A DNA stretch of 20,892 bases from Prevotellaceae bacterium (GTDB lineage: Bacteria; Bacteroidota; Bacteroidia; Bacteroidales; Bacteroidaceae): positions 1 to 20,892 of the forward strand of contig JAUNIK010000005.1 of the NCBI GenBank assembly GCA_030523505.1, read 5' to 3'. Made by a program: the position numbers and the translations under genes. Within the stretch, counting starts at the first letter, position 1, and each line of letters starts with the position of its first letter. The notes beneath the pieces were generated by a model that was given only the letters and a program-made list of their open reading frames with translations, had not been told where the DNA came from and did not search any database. This document shows positions 7,752-14,457 of this stretch, piece after piece.

Positions 7752-9680
7752 ATGATAAAAAGAATTCTTTTCCTTGCAGGCGTCATTCTCGCCTCACTCT
7801 CCACAAATGCCCAGAACACCAAGTTCTCTGAGGGTATGATCGGCAACATAAAGCCAGAAGGCTGGCTTCTGGAATGCCTCCACCGTCAGCAAACTGGTCT
7901 CACTGGTCACCCAGAGGCTTTGTCCTATCCTTATAACACTTGTCTCTGGGCGGGTTATATCCCTCGTATCAAACAGCAGTTCGACTCTGAGTGGTGGCGC
8001 TACGAGCAGACAGCCTACTTCACCGACGGTATGCTTCGCCTGGGCTATCTCATCAACGACGAAGATATGATACGCCGTGGTGAGGACGGAGTGAAATATA
8101 CTATGGATCACGTGCAGTCTAACGGTCGTCTGGGTGACTATCGTCTTGAGTCGCTATGGCCAATGTGTGTATTCTTCCGTGCCATGAAGGCTGAGTATGA
8201 AGTCACTGGCAACAAGGCCATCGTCGATGCTCTCGAGAAAAACTATCTCTCGCTTTCGCTCAACGACCTCGTCGAGGGTCATCGTCATATCCTCAACATC
8301 GAGGGTATGCTATGGACCTACGGAATAACAAAAAACGAGAAACTCCTGCAGATGGCTGAGGAGGCGTTCAACCATGGTGGATTCCCTCTCGATGCAAAGC
8401 AGATAAGCACCGAGGAGTATATCCACATGCATGGCGTGACCTATTCGGAGCAGCTCAAATTGCCTATCATGCTCTATATCTACACCGGTAAAGGGGAGTA
8501 TCTCGACCTTGCCATAAAGGCCCAGCGTCAGTTGGAGCGTAACCACATGCTCCCTGACGGACTTTTCACCTCTGCAGAGCATACTCTCGGCAATGATATC
8601 GACATCGCTCACGAAACTTGTAACATCACCGACTACACATGGACTCTCGGCTATTTCCTCGAGGCTACCGGTGAGGCTGAATGGGCAGACCGCATCGAGC
8701 GTGTTATCTTCAATGCCGGACTGGGAAGCGTGACGAAGGATTTCAAGTCGTTGCAGTATTTCTCTTCAGTCAACCAAATTATCTGTACTGGTTCTTCCGA
8801 CAACAATGAATTCAAGCGTGGAAGCACATGGATGGCTTACCGCCCTACCCACGAAACTGAATGCTGCGCCGGAAATGTTAGTCGTTATATGCCAAACTTC
8901 ACATCGCGTCTGTGGATGCATTCTGACAAAGGAGGCATCGTGGCAGCGATGTATGCTCCTTCGAAGGTTGACTTCAAAGTGGGCGATGTTGATGTGAACA
9001 TCGTTGAGGACACATACTATCCTTTCGATGGCGAGATAAACTTCCACTTCACTACTTCGCATCCAATAGAGATGCCTTTCACCTTCCGTATTCCTGGTTG
9101 GGCAAAAGGCTGCAAGATTATGAAAAATGGCAAAGCGGCATCAGTAGAGGGTGCCGAGAGTGGCAAGTTCGTTACATTGGCCGGAACATTCCGCACAGGC
9201 GATGTTGTGACAGTGAAATTCACCATGACACCACAGATTGTAGAAGCTAAGGATGGTCAGGGACGTTATGTCGAGTGTGGTCCGTTGCTCTATTCCTTTG
9301 CAATTCCAGAGAATTGGGAGGAGGATACCGAAATCCACAAGAATCTCAATGGCAAAGCTTCGGAGAATCCTGACTTCAAGTGTTGGAACATCACTCCTGC
9401 CGGTAAGTGGAACTATGCTTTGGACAAGGAGATGAAAGGATTGAAGCTGAAGGTTGACCGCAAGCTGCTGAAGAGTGGTGTCTATCCGTTCGACCCACAG
9501 TCAACACCATTGTCAATCCAGGTTCCTGTCACAGAGATTGAATGGCCTCTTATCGACGGCAAACGCAATCCTGACACTCCAAAGGCAGGCGAAGTGAAAG
9601 TCACTGGCGGAAAGACCAAGGTGAAACTTGTGCCTTACGGTGCCACCCAGCTCCGCGTCACCGTTTTCCCTTCGCTCTAA
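7752..9680 (+). CDS. GH127 (DUF1680) family beta-L-arabinofuranosidase-like enzyme, secreted
   Basis: A 642-residue glycoside hydrolase. The signal peptide ends TNA before Gln21. The body is the (alpha/alpha)6 barrel of DUF1680 proteins followed by beta domains. AHETCN (Glu288, Cys290) and ETECCAGN (Cys371, Cys372) reproduce the Glu-Cys-Cys-Cys zinc site known from the GH127 enzyme HypBA1, in which one Cys is the nucleophile. DYTWTLGYF and GLFTSAEHTLGND are also family-like. The family releases L-arabinofuranose from plant glycans and glycoproteins; GH146 and related families look similar, so the exact linkage is open. It follows the radical SAM gene after 57 bases and ends at a strong hairpin, so it is the last gene of this operon. 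Confidence 0.85.
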   Translation: MIKRILFLAGVILASLSTNAQNTKFSEGMIGNIKPEGWLLECLHRQQTGLTGHPEALSYPYNTCLWAGYIPRIKQQFDSEWWRYEQTAYFTDGMLRLGYLINDEDMIRRGEDGVKYTMDHVQSNGRLGDYRLESLWPMCVFFRAMKAEYEVTGNKAIVDALEKNYLSLSLNDLVEGHRHILNIEGMLWTYGITKNEKLLQMAEEAFNHGGFPLDAKQISTEEYIHMHGVTYSEQLKLPIMLYIYTGKGEYLDLAIKAQRQLERNHMLPDGLFTSAEHTLGNDIDIAHETCNITDYTWTLGYFLEATGEAEWADRIERVIFNAGLGSVTKDFKSLQYFSSVNQIICTGSSDNNEFKRGSTWMAYRPTHETECCAGNVSRYMPNFTSRLWMHSDKGGIVAAMYAPSKVDFKVGDVDVNIVEDTYYPFDGEINFHFTTSHPIEMPFTFRIPGWAKGCKIMKNGKAASVEGAESGKFVTLAGTFRTGDVVTVKFTMTPQIVEAKDGQGRYVECGPLLYSFAIPENWEEDTEIHKNLNGKASENPDFKCWNITPAGKWNYALDKEMKGLKLKVDRKLLKSGVYPFDPQSTPLSIQVPVTEIEWPLIDGKRNPDTPKAGEVKVTGGKTKVKLVPYGATQLRVTVFPSL

Positions 9681-9699
9681 AACAGAAATCATCAATACA

Positions 9700-9742
9700 A
9701 TAAATGGTTGGCTCTCAATCGGAGTCAACCATTTATATTTTC
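9700..9742 (+). terminator. Hairpin terminator between convergent GH127 and murF genes
   Basis: TAAATGGTTG (9701-9710) pairs with CAACCATTTA (9726-9735), with extra GCTC/GAG pairing toward the loop, followed by TATTTTCC on the plus strand. On the minus strand it is followed by TTGTATTG, so it may work in both directions. Confidence 0.75.
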
Positions 9743-9759
9743 CTCTTTGCAGTATTTTC

Positions 9760-11082
9760 TTATAGCAATTCAGGCAACTGGAAGAGTTTTGTTGAATTGG
9801 AGCCTTTTATCAATATAAAGCGGTTCGCTATAGGAGTCGCAGCAATGGCGGCTTTCACCTCATCAACATTAGCGAAGCATCGATAGCCAGGGGCTGTCTT
9901 TTCAAACATCTCACCTACGAGCCACACCTCATCAAACGCCGCTTCGTCAAGTTTTGCAACAATAGTCTGGTGCTCCTTCTCGCTCACCTCACCGAGTTCC
10001 TTCATATCACCGAGGATTGCCATTTTCTTCAGGTCGGTCTCAATAAGTCGGAAGTTGTCTATCGCTGCTGCCATACTTGTTGGGTTGGCGTTGTAGGCAT
10101 CTACCACGAGGCGGTTCTTCTCTGTGACTGTCAACTGTGAACGGTTGTTCGATGGTTTGTAGTTCTCCAAGGCATGGACAATCTGTTCATCGCTAACACC
10201 GAAATGGCGTCCTACTGTCAGTGCCGCAAGTACATTCACCACATTATACGAACCTATGAGCTTGGTATGGATAACAGTACCGTCCTCGAGTTCCACACTA
10301 AGGTATGGGTCGCATTTCAGCACTCGTCCATCAACATAAGCCTCTGTCTTCACACCTCTCTGCTCCGCCATCTCGCACAGATCAGCGTCCTTGGTATTCA
10401 AAAACACAAAAGGCGAGTCATTCCACTCCCCTCTCCTTGTGGGAGAGGGGTTGGGGGCGAGGCTATCATAAAGCTCTCCCTTTGTCTTCTTCACACCTTC
10501 AAACGAGCCGAAACCTTGCAAGTGCGCGCGTCCTACATTAGTAATAAGGCCGCAGGTTGGTTCGGCAGTCTCCACGAGAGTCTTGATGTCTCCGGGATGG
10601 CTGGCGCCCATCTCCACCACGGCTATCTCGTGTTCTGGAGTCAAGCGGAACAAGGTCTTCGGCACACCAACATCATTATTGAAGTTGCCCTGTGTGAACA
10701 TCACATTGTATTTCTCGCTCAGCACTGCCGAAAGGAGCTCTTTGGTTGTTGTCTTACCGTTGGTGCCAGTGATACCAATCACTGGAATGTCAAACTGGCG
10801 ACGGTGCTCACGGGCAAGATCTTTGAAGGTCTGGAGTACATTATCAACAAGGATGAGCGATTTCTCACCAATAGTCTCGTCCATCTCGGCACTGTTGAAC
10901 ACTTCTGCATCATCGATGACTGCATACGATGCACCCTTCTCCAATGCCTGCACGGCGTATTTGTTTCCATCAAACGACTCACCCTTCAGGGCGAAGAAAA
11001 TAGACCCCTGAGGTACATCACGACTATCGGTGGTCACCACCGGATGCTCCTTGTATATTGCGTATAGTTCCTTTATATCCAT
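9760..11082 (-). CDS. murF: UDP-N-acetylmuramoyl-tripeptide--D-alanyl-D-alanine ligase, with palindrome-encoded insert
   Basis: MurF adds D-Ala-D-Ala to the UDP-MurNAc-tripeptide, the last cytoplasmic step of peptidoglycan precursor synthesis. The 440-residue protein has the Mur ligase ATP site GITGTNGKTTTKE (P-loop at 106-113), QGNFNNDVGVPKTLF, VVEMGASHPGDI, ITNVGRAHLQGFGS and the C-terminal DAYNANPTSM and LGDMKELGE motifs, all typical of MurF. At about residues 208-222, between KGELYDS and SPFVFLN, the stretch LAPNPSPTRRGEWND is an in-frame insert encoded by a GC-rich palindrome (10423-10462) in a loop before the lid strand. The frame is otherwise intact, so the gene is likely functional. 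Its promoter region is shared with divergent folP. Confidence 0.95.
   Translation of the reverse strand: MDIKELYAIYKEHPVVTTDSRDVPQGSIFFALKGESFDGNKYAVQALEKGASYAVIDDAEVFNSAEMDETIGEKSLILVDNVLQTFKDLAREHRRQFDIPVIGITGTNGKTTTKELLSAVLSEKYNVMFTQGNFNNDVGVPKTLFRLTPEHEIAVVEMGASHPGDIKTLVETAEPTCGLITNVGRAHLQGFGSFEGVKKTKGELYDSLAPNPSPTRRGEWNDSPFVFLNTKDADLCEMAEQRGVKTEAYVDGRVLKCDPYLSVELEDGTVIHTKLIGSYNVVNVLAALTVGRHFGVSDEQIVHALENYKPSNNRSQLTVTEKNRLVVDAYNANPTSMAAAIDNFRLIETDLKKMAILGDMKELGEVSEKEHQTIVAKLDEAAFDEVWLVGEMFEKTAPGYRCFANVDEVKAAIAATPIANRFILIKGSNSTKLFQLPELL
10423..10462 (+). repeat. GC-rich palindromic element, copy 2 (inside murF)
   Basis: CCCCTCTCC (10428-10436) pairs with GGAGAGGGG (10442-10450), followed by the G-rich tail TTGGGGGCGAGG. 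The element points opposite to murF, so its C-rich strand is sense and encodes a PNPSPTRRGEW-like peptide. The length keeps the murF frame. Confidence 0.75.
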
Positions 11083-11104
11083 ATCATTTTTATTTTATGT
11101 CTTG

Positions 11105-11112
11105 CAAAAGTA
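11105..11112 (-). promoter_or_regulatory. Probable murF promoter (-7 box)
   Basis: Minus-strand TACTTTTG matches TAnnTTTG, 22 bases before the murF ATG. The -33 position has no clear TTTG. An inverted repeat TTTCCG/CGGAAA (11118-11123, 11131-11136) lies just upstream. Confidence 0.55.
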
Positions 11113-11205
11113 ACCATTTTCCGCCGTAATCGGAAATAATTTACCCGTAAAAATGGATAACACACGCATATAAGTGAAATAAATTTTAATTTATTTGTCT
11201 ATCTC

Positions 11206-11236
11206 TTGCATATCTCGCCATTTTGCAGTAATTTTG
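11206..11236 (+). promoter_or_regulatory. folP promoter, giving a near-leaderless transcript
   Basis: -33 TTG at 11206-11208 and -7 TAATTTTG at 11229-11236 are separated by 20 bases. The -7 box ends 4 bases before the folP ATG, so transcription should begin at or next to the start codon. Confidence 0.65.
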
Positions 11237-11240
11237 CGTT

Positions 11241-12068
11241 ATGGCTAAATTCTCTCCATTTTATCTGACGATACATGGTCAACGACAGCAGTTCGACGAA
11301 CCAGTAGTGATGGGCATCCTCAATGCCACTCCCGACTCGTTCTTCGCTGGAAGTCGTAAACAGACGGAAGCGGAAATTGCAGACCGGGCCAACGCCATCA
11401 TCAGCGAGGGCGGTGTGATGATTGACGTGGGAGCTTGCTCCACCCGTCCGGGGGGCATCGTTGTGGACGAAGCCGAGGAACTGGCCCGTATGCGTCACGC
11501 TCTGGAGATTGTGCGTCGCGAACAGCCTGATGCAATCCTCTCTATCGACACGTTCCGTCCGAGTGTGGCTCTTATGGCCATCGAGGAATTCGGGGCTGAC
11601 ATCATCAACGACATTTCAGAAGGCGAGGTGTTTGTGCCTGGTGACGACACACTACTCGACACTATGCGAAGCGCTCACACTGGGTATATCCTGATGTCGC
11701 AGCAACCAACAATGGAGACTACCGCCGAATTGTTCCGCGAGAAGGTGGAATTCCTCACGTCGAAAGGCATCCAGGACATCATCCTCGACCCGGGCTACGG
11801 TTTCGGTAAGGATATCGCCCAGAACTACGCGATGCTGAAGGAGCAGAGCCAGTTGGAGACATTCGGTCTGCCTGTATTGGCTGGTGTGAGTCGCAAGCGA
11901 ATGATATTCCAACTGCTCGGCACCTCGCCAGCAGAAGCCCTCAATGGCACAACGGTGGTGAACGCCATAGCACTGATGGAGGGAGCCGACATACTCCGCG
12001 TTCACGATGTGCGCGAAGCTGTCGAAGCCGTCAGAATCCACTCTTCACTCTTTACTTTTAACCCTTAA
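11241..12068 (+). CDS. folP: Dihydropteroate synthase
   Basis: DHPS joins 4-aminobenzoate to the pterin diphosphate in folate synthesis and is the sulfonamide target. The 275-residue TIM-barrel protein has MGILNATPDSFF (24-35), IDVGACSTRPGG (61-72), SIDT (101-104), INDIS (122-126), LDPGYGFGK (182-190), GVSRKR (215-220) and RVHDV (253-257), covering the pterin, diphosphate and PABA sites. One segment departs from the family: where many DHPS have LMHMRGTP, this one reads LMSQQPTM. The last residues (HSSLFTFNP) come from a T/A-rich repeat-like 3' end. The start ATG is almost at the predicted transcription start. cdaA follows after 9 bases, an arrangement that is common in Bacteroidota. Confidence 0.95.
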   Translation: MAKFSPFYLTIHGQRQQFDEPVVMGILNATPDSFFAGSRKQTEAEIADRANAIISEGGVMIDVGACSTRPGGIVVDEAEELARMRHALEIVRREQPDAILSIDTFRPSVALMAIEEFGADIINDISEGEVFVPGDDTLLDTMRSAHTGYILMSQQPTMETTAELFREKVEFLTSKGIQDIILDPGYGFGKDIAQNYAMLKEQSQLETFGLPVLAGVSRKRMIFQLLGTSPAEALNGTTVVNAIALMEGADILRVHDVREAVEAVRIHSSLFTFNP

Positions 12069-12077
12069 CTTCCCACG

Positions 12078-12845
12078 ATGCTCATAGATTTCGGAATAAA
12101 GGACGCAGTCGACATACTTCTTGTCGCAATCGTTCTCTACTACATATACCGCTTGATGAAGGTGAGCCGCACACTGAATGTGTTCATCGGTGTCATGGTG
12201 TTCGTGTTGATTTGGCTTGTAGTGAGTCAGATATTCGAGATGCGCCTCATCGGTAGCATCATGAACCAGTTGATCAGTGTGGGTGCCATCGGACTGATAG
12301 TGCTCTTTCAGGAGGAGATTCGCAAGTTTCTCTACTCTGTAGGTTCACACCAGCGTATGAGCCGACTTACGAAATGGTTCGGTATAGCCCGTAAGGGACA
12401 GGCAACAGTAACTCGCGAAACCATCATGCCTATTGTCTTGGCATGTATGAATATGGCGCGTCAGAAGGTGGGAGCGCTGATTGTGGTGGAGCGCGAGGAC
12501 GAACTGAATGACATCGTAGCAACCGGAGATTTTGTGGATGCACGCATCAACCAGCGACTCATCGAGAATATATTCTTCAAGAACTCCCCACTCCACGACG
12601 GAGCAATGATCATATCCAACAAGCGCATCAAAGCTGCAGGATGTATCCTTCCAGTATCTCACGACTTCAACATCCCTAAGGAGTTCGGTCTTCGTCATCG
12701 CGCTGCTATGGGTATGTGTCAGGAAAGCGATGCCATCGTTATTGTGGTGAGTGAGGAAACAGGCCGTATCACCGTAGCGATGAACGGGCAATTCCGTGTA
12801 CGACTCTCGGCCGAAGAACTCGAGAGCATTCTCACCGGAGAGTGA
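12078..12845 (+). CDS. cdaA: Diadenylate cyclase (c-di-AMP synthase)
   Basis: CdaA condenses two ATP into cyclic di-AMP, a second messenger for osmolyte and cell-wall balance. The 255-residue protein has three N-terminal membrane segments (about 10-25, 33-52, 62-78), then the cytoplasmic DAC domain. The DAC motifs SPLHDGAMII (DGA at 174-176) and GLRHRAAMG (RHR at 206-208) are intact, so it should be active. It is the membrane CdaA/DacA type, not DisA. It follows folP by 9 bases and is probably translated from the same mRNA. No CdaR or GlmM gene, its partners in Firmicutes, is nearby. Confidence 0.95.
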   Translation: MLIDFGIKDAVDILLVAIVLYYIYRLMKVSRTLNVFIGVMVFVLIWLVVSQIFEMRLIGSIMNQLISVGAIGLIVLFQEEIRKFLYSVGSHQRMSRLTKWFGIARKGQATVTRETIMPIVLACMNMARQKVGALIVVEREDELNDIVATGDFVDARINQRLIENIFFKNSPLHDGAMIISNKRIKAAGCILPVSHDFNIPKEFGLRHRAAMGMCQESDAIVIVVSEETGRITVAMNGQFRVRLSAEELESILTGE

Positions 12846-12880
12846 CGAAATAACGTCGATTACAAAGCACAACTGCTATA

Positions 12881-12905
12881 ATTATCAATTGTCAATTATC
12901 AATTA
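12881..12905 (+). repeat. 7-bp tandem repeat upstream of pta
   Basis: ATTATCA, ATTGTCA, ATTATCA, ATTA run head to tail, about three and a half units of seven bases, in the 79-base gap between cdaA and pta. No TAnnTTTG box is seen here, so pta's promoter is not evident. Confidence 0.7.
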
Positions 12906-12924
12906 AAATATTAACATATTTTCT

Positions 12925-13932
12925 ATGGATCTATTACAGCAAATTTGCGAACGCGCTAAGAGTAACAAGCAGCGTATCGTGCTCCCAGAAGCTACTGAGG
13001 AGCGTACATTGCGTGCCGCCGACAAGGTTCTTGCCGACGACTTGGCAAACATCATCCTTATCGGTAATGTAGACGAGATCAACGGTCTCGCTGCACAGTG
13101 GGGCCTTACCAACATCGACAAGGCTACCATCATCGACCCACTGACAAGTCCAAAGAGCGAGGAGTATGCAGCCCTTTTGGCTGAACTCCGTAAGAAGAAG
13201 GGTATGACTATCGAGCAGGCTCGTGAACTCATCAAGGACCCTCTCTATTTCGGTTGTATGATCATCAAGACAGGCGATGCAGATGGTCAGATTTCCGGTG
13301 CTCTCTCTACAACTGGCGAGACTCTCCGTCCTGCACTCCAGATTATCAAGTGTGCTCCTGGCATCACCTGTGTTTCTGGTGCAATGCTCCTCATCACAAA
13401 GCAGCCACAGTATGGCGAGAACGGTGTATTGGTAATGGGCGATGTTGCCGTTACTCCAATGCCAGACGCACAGCAGTTGGCACAGATTGCCGTTTGTACA
13501 GCACAGACAGCACAGAGCGTAGCTGGTTTCGCTGAGCCACGCGTAGCTATGTTGTCGTTCTCAACAAAGGGTTCTGCAAAGCACGAGGTTGTTGACAAGG
13601 TGACAGAGGCTCTCTCTATTGCAAAGGAACTCGCTCCTGAATTGAAGATCGACGGTGAGCTCCAGGCTGACGCAGCTCTCGTTCCATCTGTAGGCGAGAA
13701 GAAGGCTCCGGGTTCAGCAATCGCTGGTCATGCAAATGTGCTCGTAGCACCAAACCTCGAGGTTGGTAACATCGGCTACAAGCTCGTTCAGCGTCTCGGT
13801 GATGCCATTGCCATCGGTCCTATCCTCCAGGGTATCGCTCGTCCTGTAAACGACCTCTCTCGTGGTTGTTCAGTCGATGATGTTTACTACATGGTAGCCA
13901 TCACCGCCTGCCAGGCTATGGATGCGAAGTAA
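12925..13932 (+). CDS. pta: Phosphate acetyltransferase
   Basis: Pta converts acetyl-CoA and phosphate to acetyl phosphate, the first half of the acetate/ATP pathway. The 335-residue protein is the short, single-domain class I form without the N-terminal regulatory part seen in E. coli. Family blocks include RIVLPEATEERTLRAA near the N terminus, DADGQISGALSTTGETLRPALQ, GDVAVTPMPDAQQLAQIA, MLSFSTKGSAKHE, GELQADAALVPSV and NLEVGNIGYKLVQRLG near the C terminus. The usual partner ackA lies downstream but is separated by about 525 bases. A GC-rich palindrome begins at the base after the pta stop, so pta's 3' end has been invaded or replaced. Confidence 0.96.
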   Translation: MDLLQQICERAKSNKQRIVLPEATEERTLRAADKVLADDLANIILIGNVDEINGLAAQWGLTNIDKATIIDPLTSPKSEEYAALLAELRKKKGMTIEQARELIKDPLYFGCMIIKTGDADGQISGALSTTGETLRPALQIIKCAPGITCVSGAMLLITKQPQYGENGVLVMGDVAVTPMPDAQQLAQIAVCTAQTAQSVAGFAEPRVAMLSFSTKGSAKHEVVDKVTEALSIAKELAPELKIDGELQADAALVPSVGEKKAPGSAIAGHANVLVAPNLEVGNIGYKLVQRLGDAIAIGPILQGIARPVNDLSRGCSVDDVYYMVAITACQAMDAK

Positions 13933-13980
13933 CCCGACCCTCCCCCTACCCCCTCCCGTTATGTAGGGAGGGGGAATAGA
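13933..13980 (-). repeat. GC-rich palindromic element, copy 3 (left of DUF559 remnant)
   Basis: CCCCCTCCC (13949-13957) pairs with GGGAGGGGG (13966-13974) across an 8-base loop; on the minus strand the G-rich tail TAGGGGGAGGGTCGGG follows. Reverse-complemented, it matches copy 4 at about 40 of 48 positions, so the two form inverted repeats around 13981-14409. Its minus strand has five G-runs with short loops, a G-quadruplex pattern. Confidence 0.85.
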
Positions 13981-13982
13981 TA

Positions 13983-14375
13983 CTATCTTCGCCTCTGGGG
14001 ACATACAGAACTTCTTCTCCCGACAGATATGTTTTACTATAAGGTTTTGCCCGAGAAAACCGATAGCTGCCTACACCCGCAGAAACAGCATTATGGTATT
14101 GCCTAAAAGACAATGCGTTAGGCACAAGAGTTCATAGGCAACATATTGTTGGCGATTACATCGTAGATTTTCTAATTCCATATTACAATCTTGTCATAGA
14201 AGTTGATGGAGGGTATCATGCAGAAAGGGAGCAGCAAGAAGATGATTACATCAGAACTGCCGCGCTCAATAAAAGGGGTCTTTATGTAATGCGATTCAGA
14301 CACGAAGAGATTCTCTTCAATCCAGAGAACGCCGTTTCAAGAATCAAGGAATTAATCAATAGAATAAACAAATAA
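13983..14375 (+). pseudogene. DUF559 (Vsr-like PD-(D/E)XK) endonuclease, broken by two stops
   Basis: One plus-strand frame reads a DUF559 protein with two internal stops. GTYRTSSPDRYVLL precedes TAA (14040-14042), then GFARENR, TAG (14064-14066), then 102 clean codons: LPTPAETALW, RVHRQHIVGDYIVDF, LVIEVDGGYHAEREQQ and VMRFRHEEILF, ending TAA at 14373. The Asp of VDF and the E-x-D of IEVDGG are the expected PD-(D/E)XK residues. Both stops sit where relatives usually have Lys and are one base from Lys codons. After the second stop there is no in-frame ATG before VMRF, so no full active protein is likely. DUF559 proteins are small nuclease-fold proteins of uncertain role. It is flanked by inverted palindromes and splits pta from ackA. 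Confidence 0.8.
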
Positions 14376-14378
14376 AAA

Positions 14379-14405
14379 ACTCCCCAACCACTCCTGGGAG
14401 GATAA
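14379..14405 (+). repeat. Worn fragment of a palindrome
   Basis: CTCCCCAACCA followed by the small palindrome CTCCTGGGAG lies between the DUF559 stop and copy 4. It shares the CTCC/GGAG core of the element and may be a decayed or partial copy. Confidence 0.35.
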
Positions 14406-14409
14406 ACAT

Positions 14410-14457
14410 TCTACTCCCCCTCCCTATATAACGGGAGGGGGACGGGGGGTGGGTCTT
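14410..14457 (+). repeat. GC-rich palindromic element, copy 4 (touching ackA start)
   Basis: CCCCCTCCC (14416-14424) pairs with GGGAGGGGG (14433-14441) across TATATAAC, then the tail ACGGGGGGTGGGTC. G-runs of 3, 5, 6 and 3 with loops of 1, 2 and 1 fit a G-quadruplex on the coding strand. The element ends at the ackA ATG and occupies its ribosome-binding region. Confidence 0.85.

Noticed and set aside
10174..11067. Long open frame on the plus strand across murF
   Set aside because: It lies antisense to a fully recognisable MurF and its translation shows no family features; it is a shadow of the real gene.
14030..14110. Short ATG frame (MFYYKVLPEKT...) in the pta-ackA gap
   Set aside because: It ends after 23 codons, in a different frame from the DUF559 sequence, with no recognisable content.
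14449..14457. GTG start for acetate kinase
   Set aside because: It would add MGL before the universal MKILVLNCGSSS start and lies in the palindrome tail.
13933..14457. CRISPR-like repeat pair
   Set aside because: Only two inverted palindromes with a coding remnant between them; no regular direct repeats or spacers.
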